Assembly (NCBI GenBank): GCA_023667055.1
Contig: JAMPAV010000022.1
Span: 1-32,054, forward strand
DNA length: 32,054 nt
Direction of reading: 5' to 3'
DNA from: Muribaculum sp.
GTDB taxonomy: Bacteria; Bacteroidota; Bacteroidia; Bacteroidales; Muribaculaceae
Numbering within the stretch: the first letter of the stretch is position 1; every line of letters starts with the position of its first letter. This document shows positions 1 through 6,965 of this stretch, one piece after another. Position numbers and translations under genes: made by a program. The notes beneath the pieces were generated by a model. The model did no database searches. It had not been told where the DNA came from and worked only from the letters and a program-made list of their open reading frames with translations.

Positions 1-181
1 CTATCCTCGCCCTTTTTTAAGAGCGCCAACCTCGGCATGTCCGCTGAATAGTTACGTCGGTGGTCATGTGCTGTTATTTTATGTTAATATTAATAAATAT
101 GTTGTAAAGCATACGATTAAATAATATATTATAAGCCAATTATTTGCGTATTTGATATCTTTTTTTGTTGTGTAAAAGGAA

Positions 182-213
182 TTTGGAATGTATCATATTT
201 TTCTCTAATTTTG
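182..213 (+). promoter_or_regulatory. Bacteroidetes-type promoter for the 240 gene
   Basis: TTTG at 182-185 and TAATTTTG at 206-213 are separated by 20 bases, matching the primary sigma consensus of Bacteroidetes (TTTG, 19-21 bases, TAnnTTTG). The start codon at 240 lies about 26 bases downstream, with a purine-rich AGAAAGG at about 224-230 that could serve as a ribosome binding site. Confidence 0.7.
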
Positions 214-239
214 TGTTGTAATCAGAAAGGGTATATAAC

Positions 240-887
240 ATGGATGTATTTCTAAACTATCTCGCAGAGCATCTGCCGACATTTGTAATCGTACTTGTCT
301 TTGCCGTCTGCCTGCTAATCTTTGTGGTTTGGCAGTTGGCAAAAATGTGGCATGACTTCAAAGCTCTTCCTTGTTCCGAACACACAAGTTCCATCAGCAT
401 ACATGCAGATAAGATTTCAGAAATAGCCCAATCCCTCTCGCGAATTGATGGCAATATTGAGATGCTTCTTAAATTGTTGCCTATGATGTCGGCAAGCAAG
501 GACAATGTGTTAAGTGACGATATTCCGGTCTTATCCAAAAAGAACAGCCCGAAAGTATTAAATGCCAACGGCATCAAAGTGTCAGAATCTTTAAAATGTG
601 CCGAATTTTTCGCAAATAATAAAGATTGGCTCGTTGACAAATTATCTTTATTCTCGCCAAAAACCGCACTTGATACAGAAACATTCAGTCTTGCCGCTTT
701 GAGGATAGCCTCGTCGGATGACAGATTTAATGATATAAAAAAACTCATATACAATAGCCCTTACATTAAATTGCAGGTCGAACCTGGAAAGGAAAAGGAT
801 TACGAAATCACGCTTGACGATGTTCTATTTGTCTTATCTCTATACCTTCGAGATGAATACCTTGCACGTCATCCCGAAATTAATTAA
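240..887 (+). CDS. Single-pass membrane protein of unknown function
   Basis: A 215-residue protein with one hydrophobic segment at about residues 13-33, followed by a basic stretch and a probably helical region at 50-80, then a soluble C-terminal domain (about 115-215). The topology suggests an inner-membrane anchor with a cytoplasmic tail. I do not recognise a named family. It has its own good promoter and converges on the small minus-strand genes that start 13 bases beyond its stop. Its position, with a phage-like control region next door, suggests it is element cargo, but no function follows from the sequence. Confidence 0.7.
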   Translation: MDVFLNYLAEHLPTFVIVLVFAVCLLIFVVWQLAKMWHDFKALPCSEHTSSISIHADKISEIAQSLSRIDGNIEMLLKLLPMMSASKDNVLSDDIPVLSKKNSPKVLNANGIKVSESLKCAEFFANNKDWLVDKLSLFSPKTALDTETFSLAALRIASSDDRFNDIKKLIYNSPYIKLQVEPGKEKDYEITLDDVLFVLSLYLRDEYLARHPEIN

Positions 888-900
888 ATAAAGTTTACAC

Positions 901-1086
901 CTATTCTCCGTTAAGAAATTCGTCTTGTGTTTCGGGCTTCATGTCGCGTGTGTCGCGGTCAACCCAGCCCTGCTCATAGGCATCGGCTAAAAGGTCGGTT
1001 ATCGCTTCCTTGTCAAGGCAGTATGCAACAACGCCCATTAAGTGTTCGGCATACTTCCTCGCTTGTGTTTGCAAATCATCCATCAT
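901..1086 (-). CDS. Small hypothetical protein, element cargo
   Basis: A 61-residue acidic protein with no recognisable family. It opens with MMDDLQTQAR, nearly the same N-terminus as the gene just upstream (1076-1306), and overlaps that gene's 3' end by 11 bases. The two start regions share the 16-base string CTCGCTTGTGTTTGCA on the plus strand. Tight overlap in a three-gene minus-strand run argues that it is translated. Such small acidic proteins are typical of phage and integrative-element early regions, but no activity can be assigned. Confidence 0.55.
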   Translation of the reverse strand: MMDDLQTQARKYAEHLMGVVAYCLDKEAITDLLADAYEQGWVDRDTRDMKPETQDEFLNGE

Positions 1087-1306
1087 AGATATTTTTGTCT
1101 AATTTTGTTATCCATTCGCGCTTGCATGGGAATTTGATGATTTCTCCCAATTCTATGAAATACGCCACATGGGTGCCGTAGTCAATGATTGAGGCGACAT
1201 ATCCAATGCGCCCATCGTTATTAATCCTGACGTAATCTCCAATCCGGATTCCGTCTTTCTCTTGCAGGGATTCGGATTCCCTCGCTTGTGTTTGCAGGTC
1301 GGTCAT
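1076..1306 (-). CDS. Small hypothetical protein, possible SH3-like fold
   Basis: A 76-residue protein. After an N-terminal MTDLQTQARESES segment, the part from about residue 20 (IRIGDYVRINNDGRIGYV, then a second short beta-rich stretch ending in REWITKL) reads like a small KOW/SH3-type beta barrel; that fold call is inference only. Its start codon overlaps the stop of the 1303-1545 gene in an ATGA arrangement, so the two are probably translationally coupled. The start is shared in sequence with the next gene downstream, suggesting local duplication of the translation-initiation region. Confidence 0.55.
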   Translation of the reverse strand: MTDLQTQARESESLQEKDGIRIGDYVRINNDGRIGYVASIIDYGTHVAYFIELGEIIKFPCKREWITKLDKNIYDG

Positions 1307-1545
1307 AATGATATATCTTCTAAATTACACAATTCTTCATCTTCACTCATTTGGGTTGGGTATTCAAACCGCTCACACGCCTTGTCCGTGACCTCCGGTT
1401 CGCCGTTGTTAGCGCGTTCCTGATACTCGCTGTAGATGTCTGCCGCATGGTTTGTGGTTACCTGATATGCACCTCCGGGGTTGCCTTTGTATCTTGCAAC
1501 CTCGATACCATTTACTGTTACTATGAAAGCCCTTTGGTGTCGCAT
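1303..1545 (-). CDS. Small hypothetical protein, first gene of the minus-strand trio
   Basis: An 80-residue protein beginning MRHQRAFIVTVNGIEVARYKG, with an acidic C-terminal tail (EDEELCNLEDI). No family recognised. It leads a three-gene run (1545 to 901) in which every junction overlaps, so one transcript is likely, starting in the AT-rich gap shared with the divergent HTH gene at 1679. The palindrome at 1585-1602 lies 40 bases upstream of its start and may control it. Confidence 0.55.
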   Translation of the reverse strand: MRHQRAFIVTVNGIEVARYKGNPGGAYQVTTNHAADIYSEYQERANNGEPEVTDKACERFEYPTQMSEDEELCNLEDISL

Positions 1546-1584
1546 AACTATTTGTTTTATTCGATATTTATTACTATTTTTGTG

Positions 1585-1602
1585 TGTGATTTAAAAATCA
1601 CA
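1585..1602. promoter_or_regulatory. Palindromic operator candidate in divergent control region
   Basis: TGTGATTT-AA-AAATCACA is a perfect 8-bp inverted repeat with a 2-base centre. It sits in the 133-bp, strongly AT-rich gap between the divergent small-gene operon (minus) and the HTH gene (plus), where a lysogeny-type regulator would bind. Binding by the 1679-2113 product is inference. Confidence 0.45.
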
Positions 1603-1678
1603 TCGCAATTAATTAAAAGTATTTATAAATATAAATATAATTATTTATTTTTAAGACTTTATGTAAATAAAAGTAGAT

Positions 1679-2113
1679 ATGGATGGAAAAACTCTGCGAA
1701 CTCGCATTTTAAAAATTGAACCAAAGTTAAGTGATGTAGCAAAAAAATTAAATGTTAAACCACAGTCTCTAAATCAGACATTGAATGCTGATGATATAAA
1801 GACCGGGTTTATCGAGCAACTCGTGGAGATATATGATATGCCGTTTAGTTATTTTTTCGGTGAGAGTAAAAATGAAGAACTGAAAATTGATGACCATTCA
1901 AAGTATGATGACCACTCTGCCAAGTTTGGAAGTAAAACTGAACATTATGAGAATAGTGGTTATGAAATACTGCTTGCTAAACTAAAAATGGCAGAAAATA
2001 AAATAGAGTCTCTTAAAGAGCAGATTTCAACTAAAGATGAAACAATATCGACGCTACGAGCAGATGTTGAATCAAAACAGAAAATGTTGGACTATTTAAT
2101 GGAAATTAAATGA
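1679..2113 (+). CDS. HTH repressor-like protein with C-terminal coiled coil
   Basis: A 144-residue protein. Residues about 17-45 (LSDVAKKLNVKPQSLNQTLN) form a Cro/C1-like helix-turn-helix, followed by a short FIEQLVEIYDMPFSYFFGE segment typical of small XRE-type regulators in Bacteroidetes elements. A linker rich in D, H and S follows, then a coiled coil at about 96-140 (heptads through KMAENKIESLKEQIS) that probably drives oligomerisation. It is divergent from the small-gene run and first in a plus-strand operon ending at 3573, overlapping the next gene by 4 bases. No clear TAnnTTTG promoter was seen, only AT-rich DNA. Probable role: repressor of the element. Confidence 0.7.
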   Translation: MDGKTLRTRILKIEPKLSDVAKKLNVKPQSLNQTLNADDIKTGFIEQLVEIYDMPFSYFFGESKNEELKIDDHSKYDDHSAKFGSKTEHYENSGYEILLAKLKMAENKIESLKEQISTKDETISTLRADVESKQKMLDYLMEIK

Positions 2114-2304
2114 ATCTCACTGACCTTGGAGATAGAAAATACAGAGTCCACATCAACGACCTCTGCGAGAAATATGGATCTCTTGTGCCGGACAATATAA
2201 AAGCGGAAGCGGACTTGGAGGGATATTTAATAGTATCCCGGACAATATTAAACGCTTTAGAGATGAGATACAGGATTCAGAAATTCCGAAATAAAACCAA
2301 CTGA
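2110..2304 (+). CDS. Small hypothetical protein in repressor operon
   Basis: A 64-residue protein whose ATG overlaps the stop of the HTH gene (ATGA), with the endonuclease gene starting one base after its stop. No family is recognised. The C-terminus is basic (RYRIQKFRNKTN). Position between a repressor and a nuclease would fit a small regulator or accessory protein, but that is conjecture. Confidence 0.55.
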   Translation: MNLTDLGDRKYRVHINDLCEKYGSLVPDNIKAEADLEGYLIVSRTILNALEMRYRIQKFRNKTN

Positions 2305-2305
2305 T

Positions 2306-3226
2306 ATGGCACGAAACGTAACCGATATTAACAAACGTGATGCGGAAATACTCATAGCCGCATTAAGGCTTGTGCAAAGCAATAGTGGTGAAATGAAGTA
2401 TTCTGCTATTAAGGAGGAACTGCCTAAAATGTTTAAGTTTACCGACAAGGAACTGTCGCCAAGGAAAACATGGAAGCAATATTGGTATGCAGTACTATGT
2501 ATGGTCGGAGGAATAGAACTTAAGCAGACAGGTTTTGTAGATATAAAGAAAAGCGTTTGGACGTTGACCGCAAAAGGGGAGTCTGCACTTAAAATGACTC
2601 CGGAAGAGTTTTATAAGGCATATCATTTCCCATATCTCGAAATATTAAAAGCTAAACAGCAGGAGAAAGCATTAACCGGCGAGGTTCAGACAATACAACC
2701 CAGTCAGTCAGAAAATGAGGTTGTGGAGAATGCAGCCGAAAAAGATATAGAAACAATCACTGAAAAGGCGCGTGAGCAGATTCGACAATATATAAGGAGT
2801 AGAACTCCATATCAATATCAGGATATGGTTGCCGCTCTCTTCCGTGCCATGGGTTATTTCACTCCTTTTGTTGCTCCAAAAGGGCGTGACGGCGGCGTGG
2901 ACGTAATTGCCTATTGCGACCCATTAGGTGTAAAGAAACCACATATAAAGATTCAGGTAAAGCATTATCCCACGAATCCAATCTCCGTGGATGTGGTTCG
3001 CAGTCTTACCGGGATATGCAAACGTAGCGATGAAATCGGGTTTGTCATAACCTCCGGCTCTTTCACCAATGAAGCACTCCGAGAGTCCCGGTCATTGCAT
3101 AGCGAAATTCGCCTCATCGACGGCGAGGAGTTCATAGACCTATGGATTGCCTATTATAAAAATATGCCCGAAGATGACAAGGCTCTCATGCCGATTACCC
3201 CTGTCTATTATCTCAACAATAACTAA
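2306..3226 (+). CDS. Mrr-type restriction endonuclease
   Basis: A 306-residue protein with Mrr architecture. The N-terminal part (about 10-110) is a winged-helix Mrr_N-like domain. A charged linker (about 115-160) follows, then a PD-(D/E)XK catalytic domain (about 165-282). The core reads GRDGGVDVIAY (Asp199) and then IKIQVKH (Gln217, Lys219), the D-QxK form usual in Mrr enzymes. GFVITSGSF and IRLIDGEEFIDLW complete the fold. Mrr proteins cut DNA carrying modified bases, so the likely role is modification-dependent restriction of incoming DNA. It lies inside the repressor operon of the element, with 1-base and 5-base gaps to its neighbours, so it is probably expressed with the maintenance genes. 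No methyltransferase is nearby, as expected for this class. Confidence 0.85.
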   Translation: MARNVTDINKRDAEILIAALRLVQSNSGEMKYSAIKEELPKMFKFTDKELSPRKTWKQYWYAVLCMVGGIELKQTGFVDIKKSVWTLTAKGESALKMTPEEFYKAYHFPYLEILKAKQQEKALTGEVQTIQPSQSENEVVENAAEKDIETITEKAREQIRQYIRSRTPYQYQDMVAALFRAMGYFTPFVAPKGRDGGVDVIAYCDPLGVKKPHIKIQVKHYPTNPISVDVVRSLTGICKRSDEIGFVITSGSFTNEALRESRSLHSEIRLIDGEEFIDLWIAYYKNMPEDDKALMPITPVYYLNNN

Positions 3227-3231
3227 CCATC

Positions 3232-3573
3232 ATGCAGAATCCCGACAGCCAAAAAATCATAAAACGCTTCTTTGAGGCGTTGCAAAAACTAATCGAATAC
3301 AAGATTATTCGCGGCAAGCAGACATTCACGCGCCGCTACGGAATAAACCGATGGAACATGAACACACTCGAGAAAGAGCCGGAGCGCGATGCGTTTCAGT
3401 CGGCGTGGCTTCTCTATCTCACGCGAGATTACATGGTCTCTCCGCGTTGGCTAATCACCGGCGAGGGCAACTTTTTCGAGGTCGGCTGGGATGCCGAGAA
3501 AGTGCGAAACGTGCTTAAATCCGTGCATATTAAAATTCCAAAGATTGCAACCGTTGCAGAACCAGCGATTTAA
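3232..3573 (+). CDS. Small HTH-like element protein
   Basis: A 113-residue basic protein. The stretch FTRRYGINRWNMNTLEKEP (about 32-50) looks like a divergent helix-turn-helix. SPRWLITGEGNFF (about 69-81) matches the WLLTGEG-type motif found C-terminal to the HTH in many Bacteroidetes phage regulators. It is the last gene of the plus-strand operon, five bases after the endonuclease, and ends 12 bases before the tRNA-Pro scar. A DNA-binding regulator of the element is plausible; the precise function is unknown. Confidence 0.6.
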   Translation: MQNPDSQKIIKRFFEALQKLIEYKIIRGKQTFTRRYGINRWNMNTLEKEPERDAFQSAWLLYLTRDYMVSPRWLITGEGNFFEVGWDAEKVRNVLKSVHIKIPKIATVAEPAI

Positions 3574-3585
3574 ATTTGTAAGTCA

Positions 3586-3638
3586 CACGTCTAGGGGGGG
3601 GGCGTGAGGTCGCAAATTCGAATCTTGTCACCCCGACC
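3586..3638 (+). pseudogene. 3' fragment of a tRNA-Pro gene (attachment-site scar)
   Basis: From 3586 the sequence follows the 3' half of a tRNA: an anticodon stem CACGT/GCGTG, a G-rich loop, a T-arm GCAAA-TTCGAAT-CTTGT, then CACCCCG-A-CC as acceptor 3' strand and end. The implied 5' acceptor CGGGGTG is that of proline tRNAs, and the G-run fits an NGG anticodon. The 5' half (acceptor, D-arm) is absent. The anticodon loop is too long because of a run of nine G, and the T-stem has an A-C mismatch at its top pair, so it cannot be a working tRNA. Such 3' halves are left where integrases insert into tRNA genes. An intact tRNA-Pro should lie at the other end of the element, left of this window. Confidence 0.65.
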
Positions 3639-3639
3639 C

Positions 3640-3673
3640 AAAAAGGTCATCGGCTTTGCCGAAGACCTTTTTT
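3640..3673. terminator. Bidirectional intrinsic terminator
   Basis: AAAAAGGTC, A, TCGGC, loop TTT, GCCGA, A, GACCTTTTTT forms a strong hairpin with T-runs on both strands. On the plus strand it follows the tRNA-Pro fragment, probably the terminator of the original tRNA. On the minus strand it begins at the stop codon of the antiporter gene and can end that operon too. Confidence 0.85.
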
Positions 3674-4994
3674 ATATTCGGGAATAGCGGCGGGGAAAGA
3701 GGAAGATTATGGAGAGGGCGAGCGTAAGGGCAAGCGCCCAGGGATAGTAGAGATAGGGAAAAGTGGCGGCCGGCGAGATTCCGGCAAGCGAGGTGGCAAG
3801 AAGTGTCTGCGCTCCGTAAGGAATAAGGCATTGCACCACACACGATGCCGAATCCAATATGGAGGCACTCTTACGGGGATCCACTCCATATTTCTTTGAA
3901 ATATCTTTTGAAAGACCGCCCACTGTGATTATCGCCACTGTATTATTCGCAGTGCAAAGGTTGACCAGCCCAACCAGAACCGCTATTATGGTTTGCGCCC
4001 CACGCAAACCCGAAATCTTATTTGTAAGCACTTTGAGAATATAATCTATACCCCCACAAGCCTTTATCACCCCAAGCATTCCGGAGGCAAGCAGCGTTAT
4101 GATGATTAGGCTTCCCATCCCCTCGATTCCGTCTCCCATATAGCCGGCCATGTCAAGAAGTCCAGCTCCGTGAAAAATACCGACCACCACGGCACAGCTT
4201 ATTCCGGAGGTCAGCACCAACACTACATTTACTCCAAAAACAGCCGTCACAATCACCACAAGGTAAGGAAGCATCAGCCAAGGACTTACTTCCTGTGGAA
4301 CCGGCAGTTCCGGGGCACCATGCGTCATCAGAAGATAACCTGCGAGTGTCACGATGGCAGCCGGAAGGGCTATCCAGAGGTTGACCTTGAATTTATCGCG
4401 CATCTGGCATCCCTGCGAGCGGGTAGCCGCTATCGTGGTGTCGGATATAAACGAGAGATTGTCGCCGAAGAAAGCACCACCCAATACAGCCGCGACAAAA
4501 AAGGGTACACTTGCACCGGCTGTGGAGGCGAGTTCAGCGGCAAGCGGTGTAAGCGCCACGACAGTGCCCACAGAAGTGCCGATGGAAAAGGAAATGAAGC
4601 ATGAAGCCACGAAAAGAGTGGGCACGATATATTCCGAAGGGAATATGCGCAGAGTGAAACTAACCGTGGCGTCAACAGCTCCAAGTTCTTTGGCCATGGA
4701 TGCAAATGCCCCGGCCAGCACGAAAATCCAGATCATATACAGGATGTCGCTCTTCGCTGCAGCAGCCGAAAATGTCTCTATTCGATTCTTCAGCGGATGA
4801 CCACGATAGATAAGAATCGACCACATTGAGGCAGCCAACAGTGCCACAGATATGGGCACTTTATAAAAATCTCCGATAACGACAGAGACCGCCACGTAAA
4901 GCAGCAGAAATACTATCATCGGGCTTAATGCGATAAGACCCGAGGAGGAAGATATAATTTTGAATTTTGGATTCTGGATTTTTAATTTTTGCAT
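3672..4994 (-). CDS. NhaC-family Na+/H+ antiporter
   Basis: A polytopic membrane protein of 440 residues (447 from the upstream ATG at 5015) with about a dozen hydrophobic segments. NhaC-type signatures are GTSVGT followed by LTPLA, and FGDNLSFISDTTIAATR, with a matching second-half region around VNLCTANNTVAIITVGG. It would exchange Na+ (or an organic anion) for protons across the inner membrane; the exact substrate cannot be read. The first 20 or so residues (KLKIQNPKFKI) are encoded by an AT-rich microrepeat of the type seen between genes here, so the true start is uncertain: ATG at 4994 is chosen, and family alignment would favour entry just before GLIALSPMIVF. It is the last gene of a minus-strand set with the DUF115-like and SDR genes. 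Confidence 0.85.
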   Translation of the reverse strand: MQKLKIQNPKFKIISSSSGLIALSPMIVFLLLYVAVSVVIGDFYKVPISVALLAASMWSILIYRGHPLKNRIETFSAAAAKSDILYMIWIFVLAGAFASMAKELGAVDATVSFTLRIFPSEYIVPTLFVASCFISFSIGTSVGTVVALTPLAAELASTAGASVPFFVAAVLGGAFFGDNLSFISDTTIAATRSQGCQMRDKFKVNLWIALPAAIVTLAGYLLMTHGAPELPVPQEVSPWLMLPYLVVIVTAVFGVNVVLVLTSGISCAVVVGIFHGAGLLDMAGYMGDGIEGMGSLIIITLLASGMLGVIKACGGIDYILKVLTNKISGLRGAQTIIAVLVGLVNLCTANNTVAIITVGGLSKDISKKYGVDPRKSASILDSASCVVQCLIPYGAQTLLATSLAGISPAATFPYLYYPWALALTLALSIIFLFPRRYSRI

Positions 4995-5012
4995 ATTCTT
5001 GGGTATGTTGCA

Positions 5013-5060
5013 CATGGGTACTCATGAATACACATGGGTATACATGGTTATACATGGATA
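5013..5060. repeat. Imperfect ATACATGG microrepeat
   Basis: Several imperfect copies of an (A/C)ACATGG/ATACATGG unit run through 5013-5060 (CACATGGGTA, ACACATGGGT, ATACATGGTT, ATACATGGAT). It fills the gap between the DUF115-like gene and the antiporter and touches the latter's alternative start at 5015. Confidence 0.6.
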
Positions 5061-5086
5061 TAAAGGATATTCATGAAATCAGCGAA

Positions 5087-5920
5087 TCAGAATTCTGCAC
5101 GTGGAAAGGCATCGATAAAAGAACCGGGAGTGCAGTTGGTGATTTTTGCGCCGATTTCATCGCAATATTCTGCAATCTGATGATAAGACCGGAAAGCGAT
5201 GGTCAGGCTGTTGAGTATGTCATGAAGATGATAGCCGGCATACTCCCGAGCCACTCGTTCTTGCTCCTTGGCATTGTCCTGATAGAAATGTTTCTGCACT
5301 GATATCACCCTATTCTTGTCATCAACCCAAAGATCACGGCTCCAGGTATGATCTGCTCCGACAAGGCGTATATCACGGTAGCCCTCCCTCAATGCCACCA
5401 TTATCGATGCTATAAGCACATTGCGTGGACGGGGCATCGCAAGCCCTTTCTTGTATAGCCAATGCATAGGCGTCTTCAGACCCTCACCGGGAGTGAGATT
5501 ATACCGCTTTATTGTCAAATATGAATTTTTACCGATTAAATCGGGGATTTTCGCCTTGCATGGCACATAAACAGTCAGTTTCCAGTCAGTTTCCGATATA
5601 TTTTTCCATAGCTTTGTCATGTTGGCATCACTGGATATTCCATTGGTATCTGTCATGAAGAAATGAGGATCGGCAAGCACATACATCGACGGCCTTATCT
5701 CACGGTATGCATCGGAGTTAGCAGCGAAATTTACAGCAAGTGTCTGCATTGAGCCGAGTATGTCTCCATGGTTTGCCATTGTCTCCCTGAGAGAGGGACC
5801 ATTGCCCATGATAACGAGTGGCGCCGTCTTTATATCTCCTGCTTTAGAGGGTCTGCCAGACATAATCACAACCTTGCCAAAAGTTGCGATGGAATCGAAT
5901 ATTTTCTTAATTGTCTGCAT
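5087..5920 (-). CDS. DUF115 / MAF-like (MptE-like) glycan protein
   Basis: A 277-residue protein without signal peptide. APLVIMGNGPSLRET (about 33-47) is the nucleotide-binding-like GxGPSL signature of the DUF115/MAF superfamily, often annotated as 6-hydroxymethylpterin pyrophosphokinase MptE-like. IRLVGADHTWS (about 203-213) is the second conserved block. In flagellated bacteria MAF proteins transfer nonulosonic sugars to flagellin; Bacteroidales lack flagella, so the acceptor here would be another surface glycan. Its start overlaps the end of the SDR gene by 14 bases, so the two are co-translated. The only nonulosonate genes in the window lie about 8 kb away, a suggestive but loose link. 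Confidence 0.7.
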   Translation of the reverse strand: MQTIKKIFDSIATFGKVVIMSGRPSKAGDIKTAPLVIMGNGPSLRETMANHGDILGSMQTLAVNFAANSDAYREIRPSMYVLADPHFFMTDTNGISSDANMTKLWKNISETDWKLTVYVPCKAKIPDLIGKNSYLTIKRYNLTPGEGLKTPMHWLYKKGLAMPRPRNVLIASIMVALREGYRDIRLVGADHTWSRDLWVDDKNRVISVQKHFYQDNAKEQERVAREYAGYHLHDILNSLTIAFRSYHQIAEYCDEIGAKITNCTPGSFIDAFPRAEF

Positions 5921-6809
5921 AAGGATAATCTTTATCTTTTCTGCTTATTACTTCGACAGTGCGATGTGGATGCCATCCCGGCACTGCCATCAGCAGCCGC
6001 TCATTTGAGATAGTCAATGTCTTACTTCTACGTGCAAGAACCTCAGGCTGCAGGGATGCGCCCACTGCAGGAATCCATGGGGTGAATTTCCATGCTGCAG
6101 AAGCCCACTTTGGAGGCAGAAATGTCTGACGCTTCGACTGTCCGCCATTTGCACTCATCGCATCTGCAAGTTCAATCCATTTTGCACCGACACCATCTGA
6201 AACATTAAAGATGCCTCCGATGGAATGGAGCTTTTCCACGGCTGTTGCGACATCGGATGCACACACAAGACTCAGAACAGCATCATTTCCCCGCACATGG
6301 ATATATCTTGCATTTACCACATCATTGAAAAGCCCGGACATCTCGCCCTTGATTCCTTTTCCAAACATCCGTGCCGGGCGGACAATGGTCAGTAGCACTC
6401 CCCTCTCGGCACACCATTCTTTTACAAGATTCTCAGCAAGAGCTTTTGACTGACCCACTTTTGTAGCAGCCCACACCCGGTGGTCTTCTGTGACATTCTC
6501 CCCTGCATCCGGACTGTAAACCTCCCAGCTTGAAACATAAACAAATTCCTTAGGCGGATTTGTCTCAAGAGCCGACAGAAGATTGCGCGTGCCATCAAGA
6601 TTCACCGCAATAGCATCCTTCTCATCGCAAGAGCCGGCCGCATGAACCACAAGGTCAAATCGTTCATTGCCCAAACAGGGAATATTCATTGAAATGTCGC
6701 ACTCTATGTCCGCACCAAGCCGCTGTAGCGTAGTCACCTTTTCATCTTCGAATATCTTCATCATGTATTGTCCCAGCATACCCGATGCTCCAGTCATAAG
6801 CATTTTCAT
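5907..6809 (-). CDS. NAD-dependent epimerase/dehydratase-like SDR protein
   Basis: A 300-residue extended short-chain dehydrogenase. The Rossmann nucleotide motif is TGASGMLG (6-13), followed by the conserved VVHAAG (54-59) and FVYVSSWEVY (89-98), including the active-site Ser. The family's YxxxK pair is altered: the segment reads TKVGQSKALAEN, so Lys122 is kept but the usual Tyr position is Val118. The enzyme may therefore be catalytically changed, or another residue may serve. Family members epimerise, dehydrate or reduce nucleotide sugars. It is the first gene of the SDR-DUF115-antiporter set, behind a strong promoter at 6848-6879. Confidence 0.8.
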   Translation of the reverse strand: MKMLMTGASGMLGQYMMKIFEDEKVTTLQRLGADIECDISMNIPCLGNERFDLVVHAAGSCDEKDAIAVNLDGTRNLLSALETNPPKEFVYVSSWEVYSPDAGENVTEDHRVWAATKVGQSKALAENLVKEWCAERGVLLTIVRPARMFGKGIKGEMSGLFNDVVNARYIHVRGNDAVLSLVCASDVATAVEKLHSIGGIFNVSDGVGAKWIELADAMSANGGQSKRQTFLPPKWASAAWKFTPWIPAVGASLQPEVLARRSKTLTISNERLLMAVPGWHPHRTVEVISRKDKDYPYADN

Positions 6810-6847
6810 TTTGAGTATTAAAATTGCAGTGTTCCTTCTTTTTTGTG

Positions 6848-6879
6848 CAAAATTACACTTTTTCTCTCCATTATCAAAA
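6848..6879 (-). promoter_or_regulatory. Promoter for the SDR gene
   Basis: On the minus strand TTTG (6875-6878) and TAATTTTG (6848-6855) are 19 bases apart, a full match to the Bacteroidetes consensus. The SDR start codon lies about 38 bases downstream. Confidence 0.75.
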
Positions 6880-6887
6880 TATTTTTG

Positions 6888-6895
6888 TATCTTTG
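6888..6895 (+). promoter_or_regulatory. Possible -7 box for the exported YD-like gene
   Basis: TATCTTTG matches TAnnTTTG and is followed by CA, but no TTTG is visible 19-21 bases upstream. It would give a leader of about 65 bases before the start at 6966. It lies back-to-back with the minus-strand promoter at 6848-6879. Confidence 0.4.
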
Positions 6896-6965
6896 CAATT
6901 CATTGCGTATTGGATGGATTGCCTTTTGCATTATCTACAAACAATTTTATAAACAATTTCAATTT

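Noticed and set aside
1..181. Gene or second attachment-site half at the left edge
   Set aside because: The stretch is AT-rich, shows no tRNA-like segment matching 3586-3638 and no convincing coding frame.
1351..1719. Plus-strand 122-residue frame
   Set aside because: It runs antisense through the small-gene operon, the operator palindrome and the HTH start; the overlapping genes explain the region better.
3586..3638. Complete tRNA gene
   Set aside because: No acceptor 5' strand or D-arm can be found upstream, the anticodon loop is too long and the T-stem has a mismatch.
4170..4800. Plus-strand frames of 144-148 residues
   Set aside because: They lie antisense to the well-supported NhaC-type gene and have low-complexity, biased composition.
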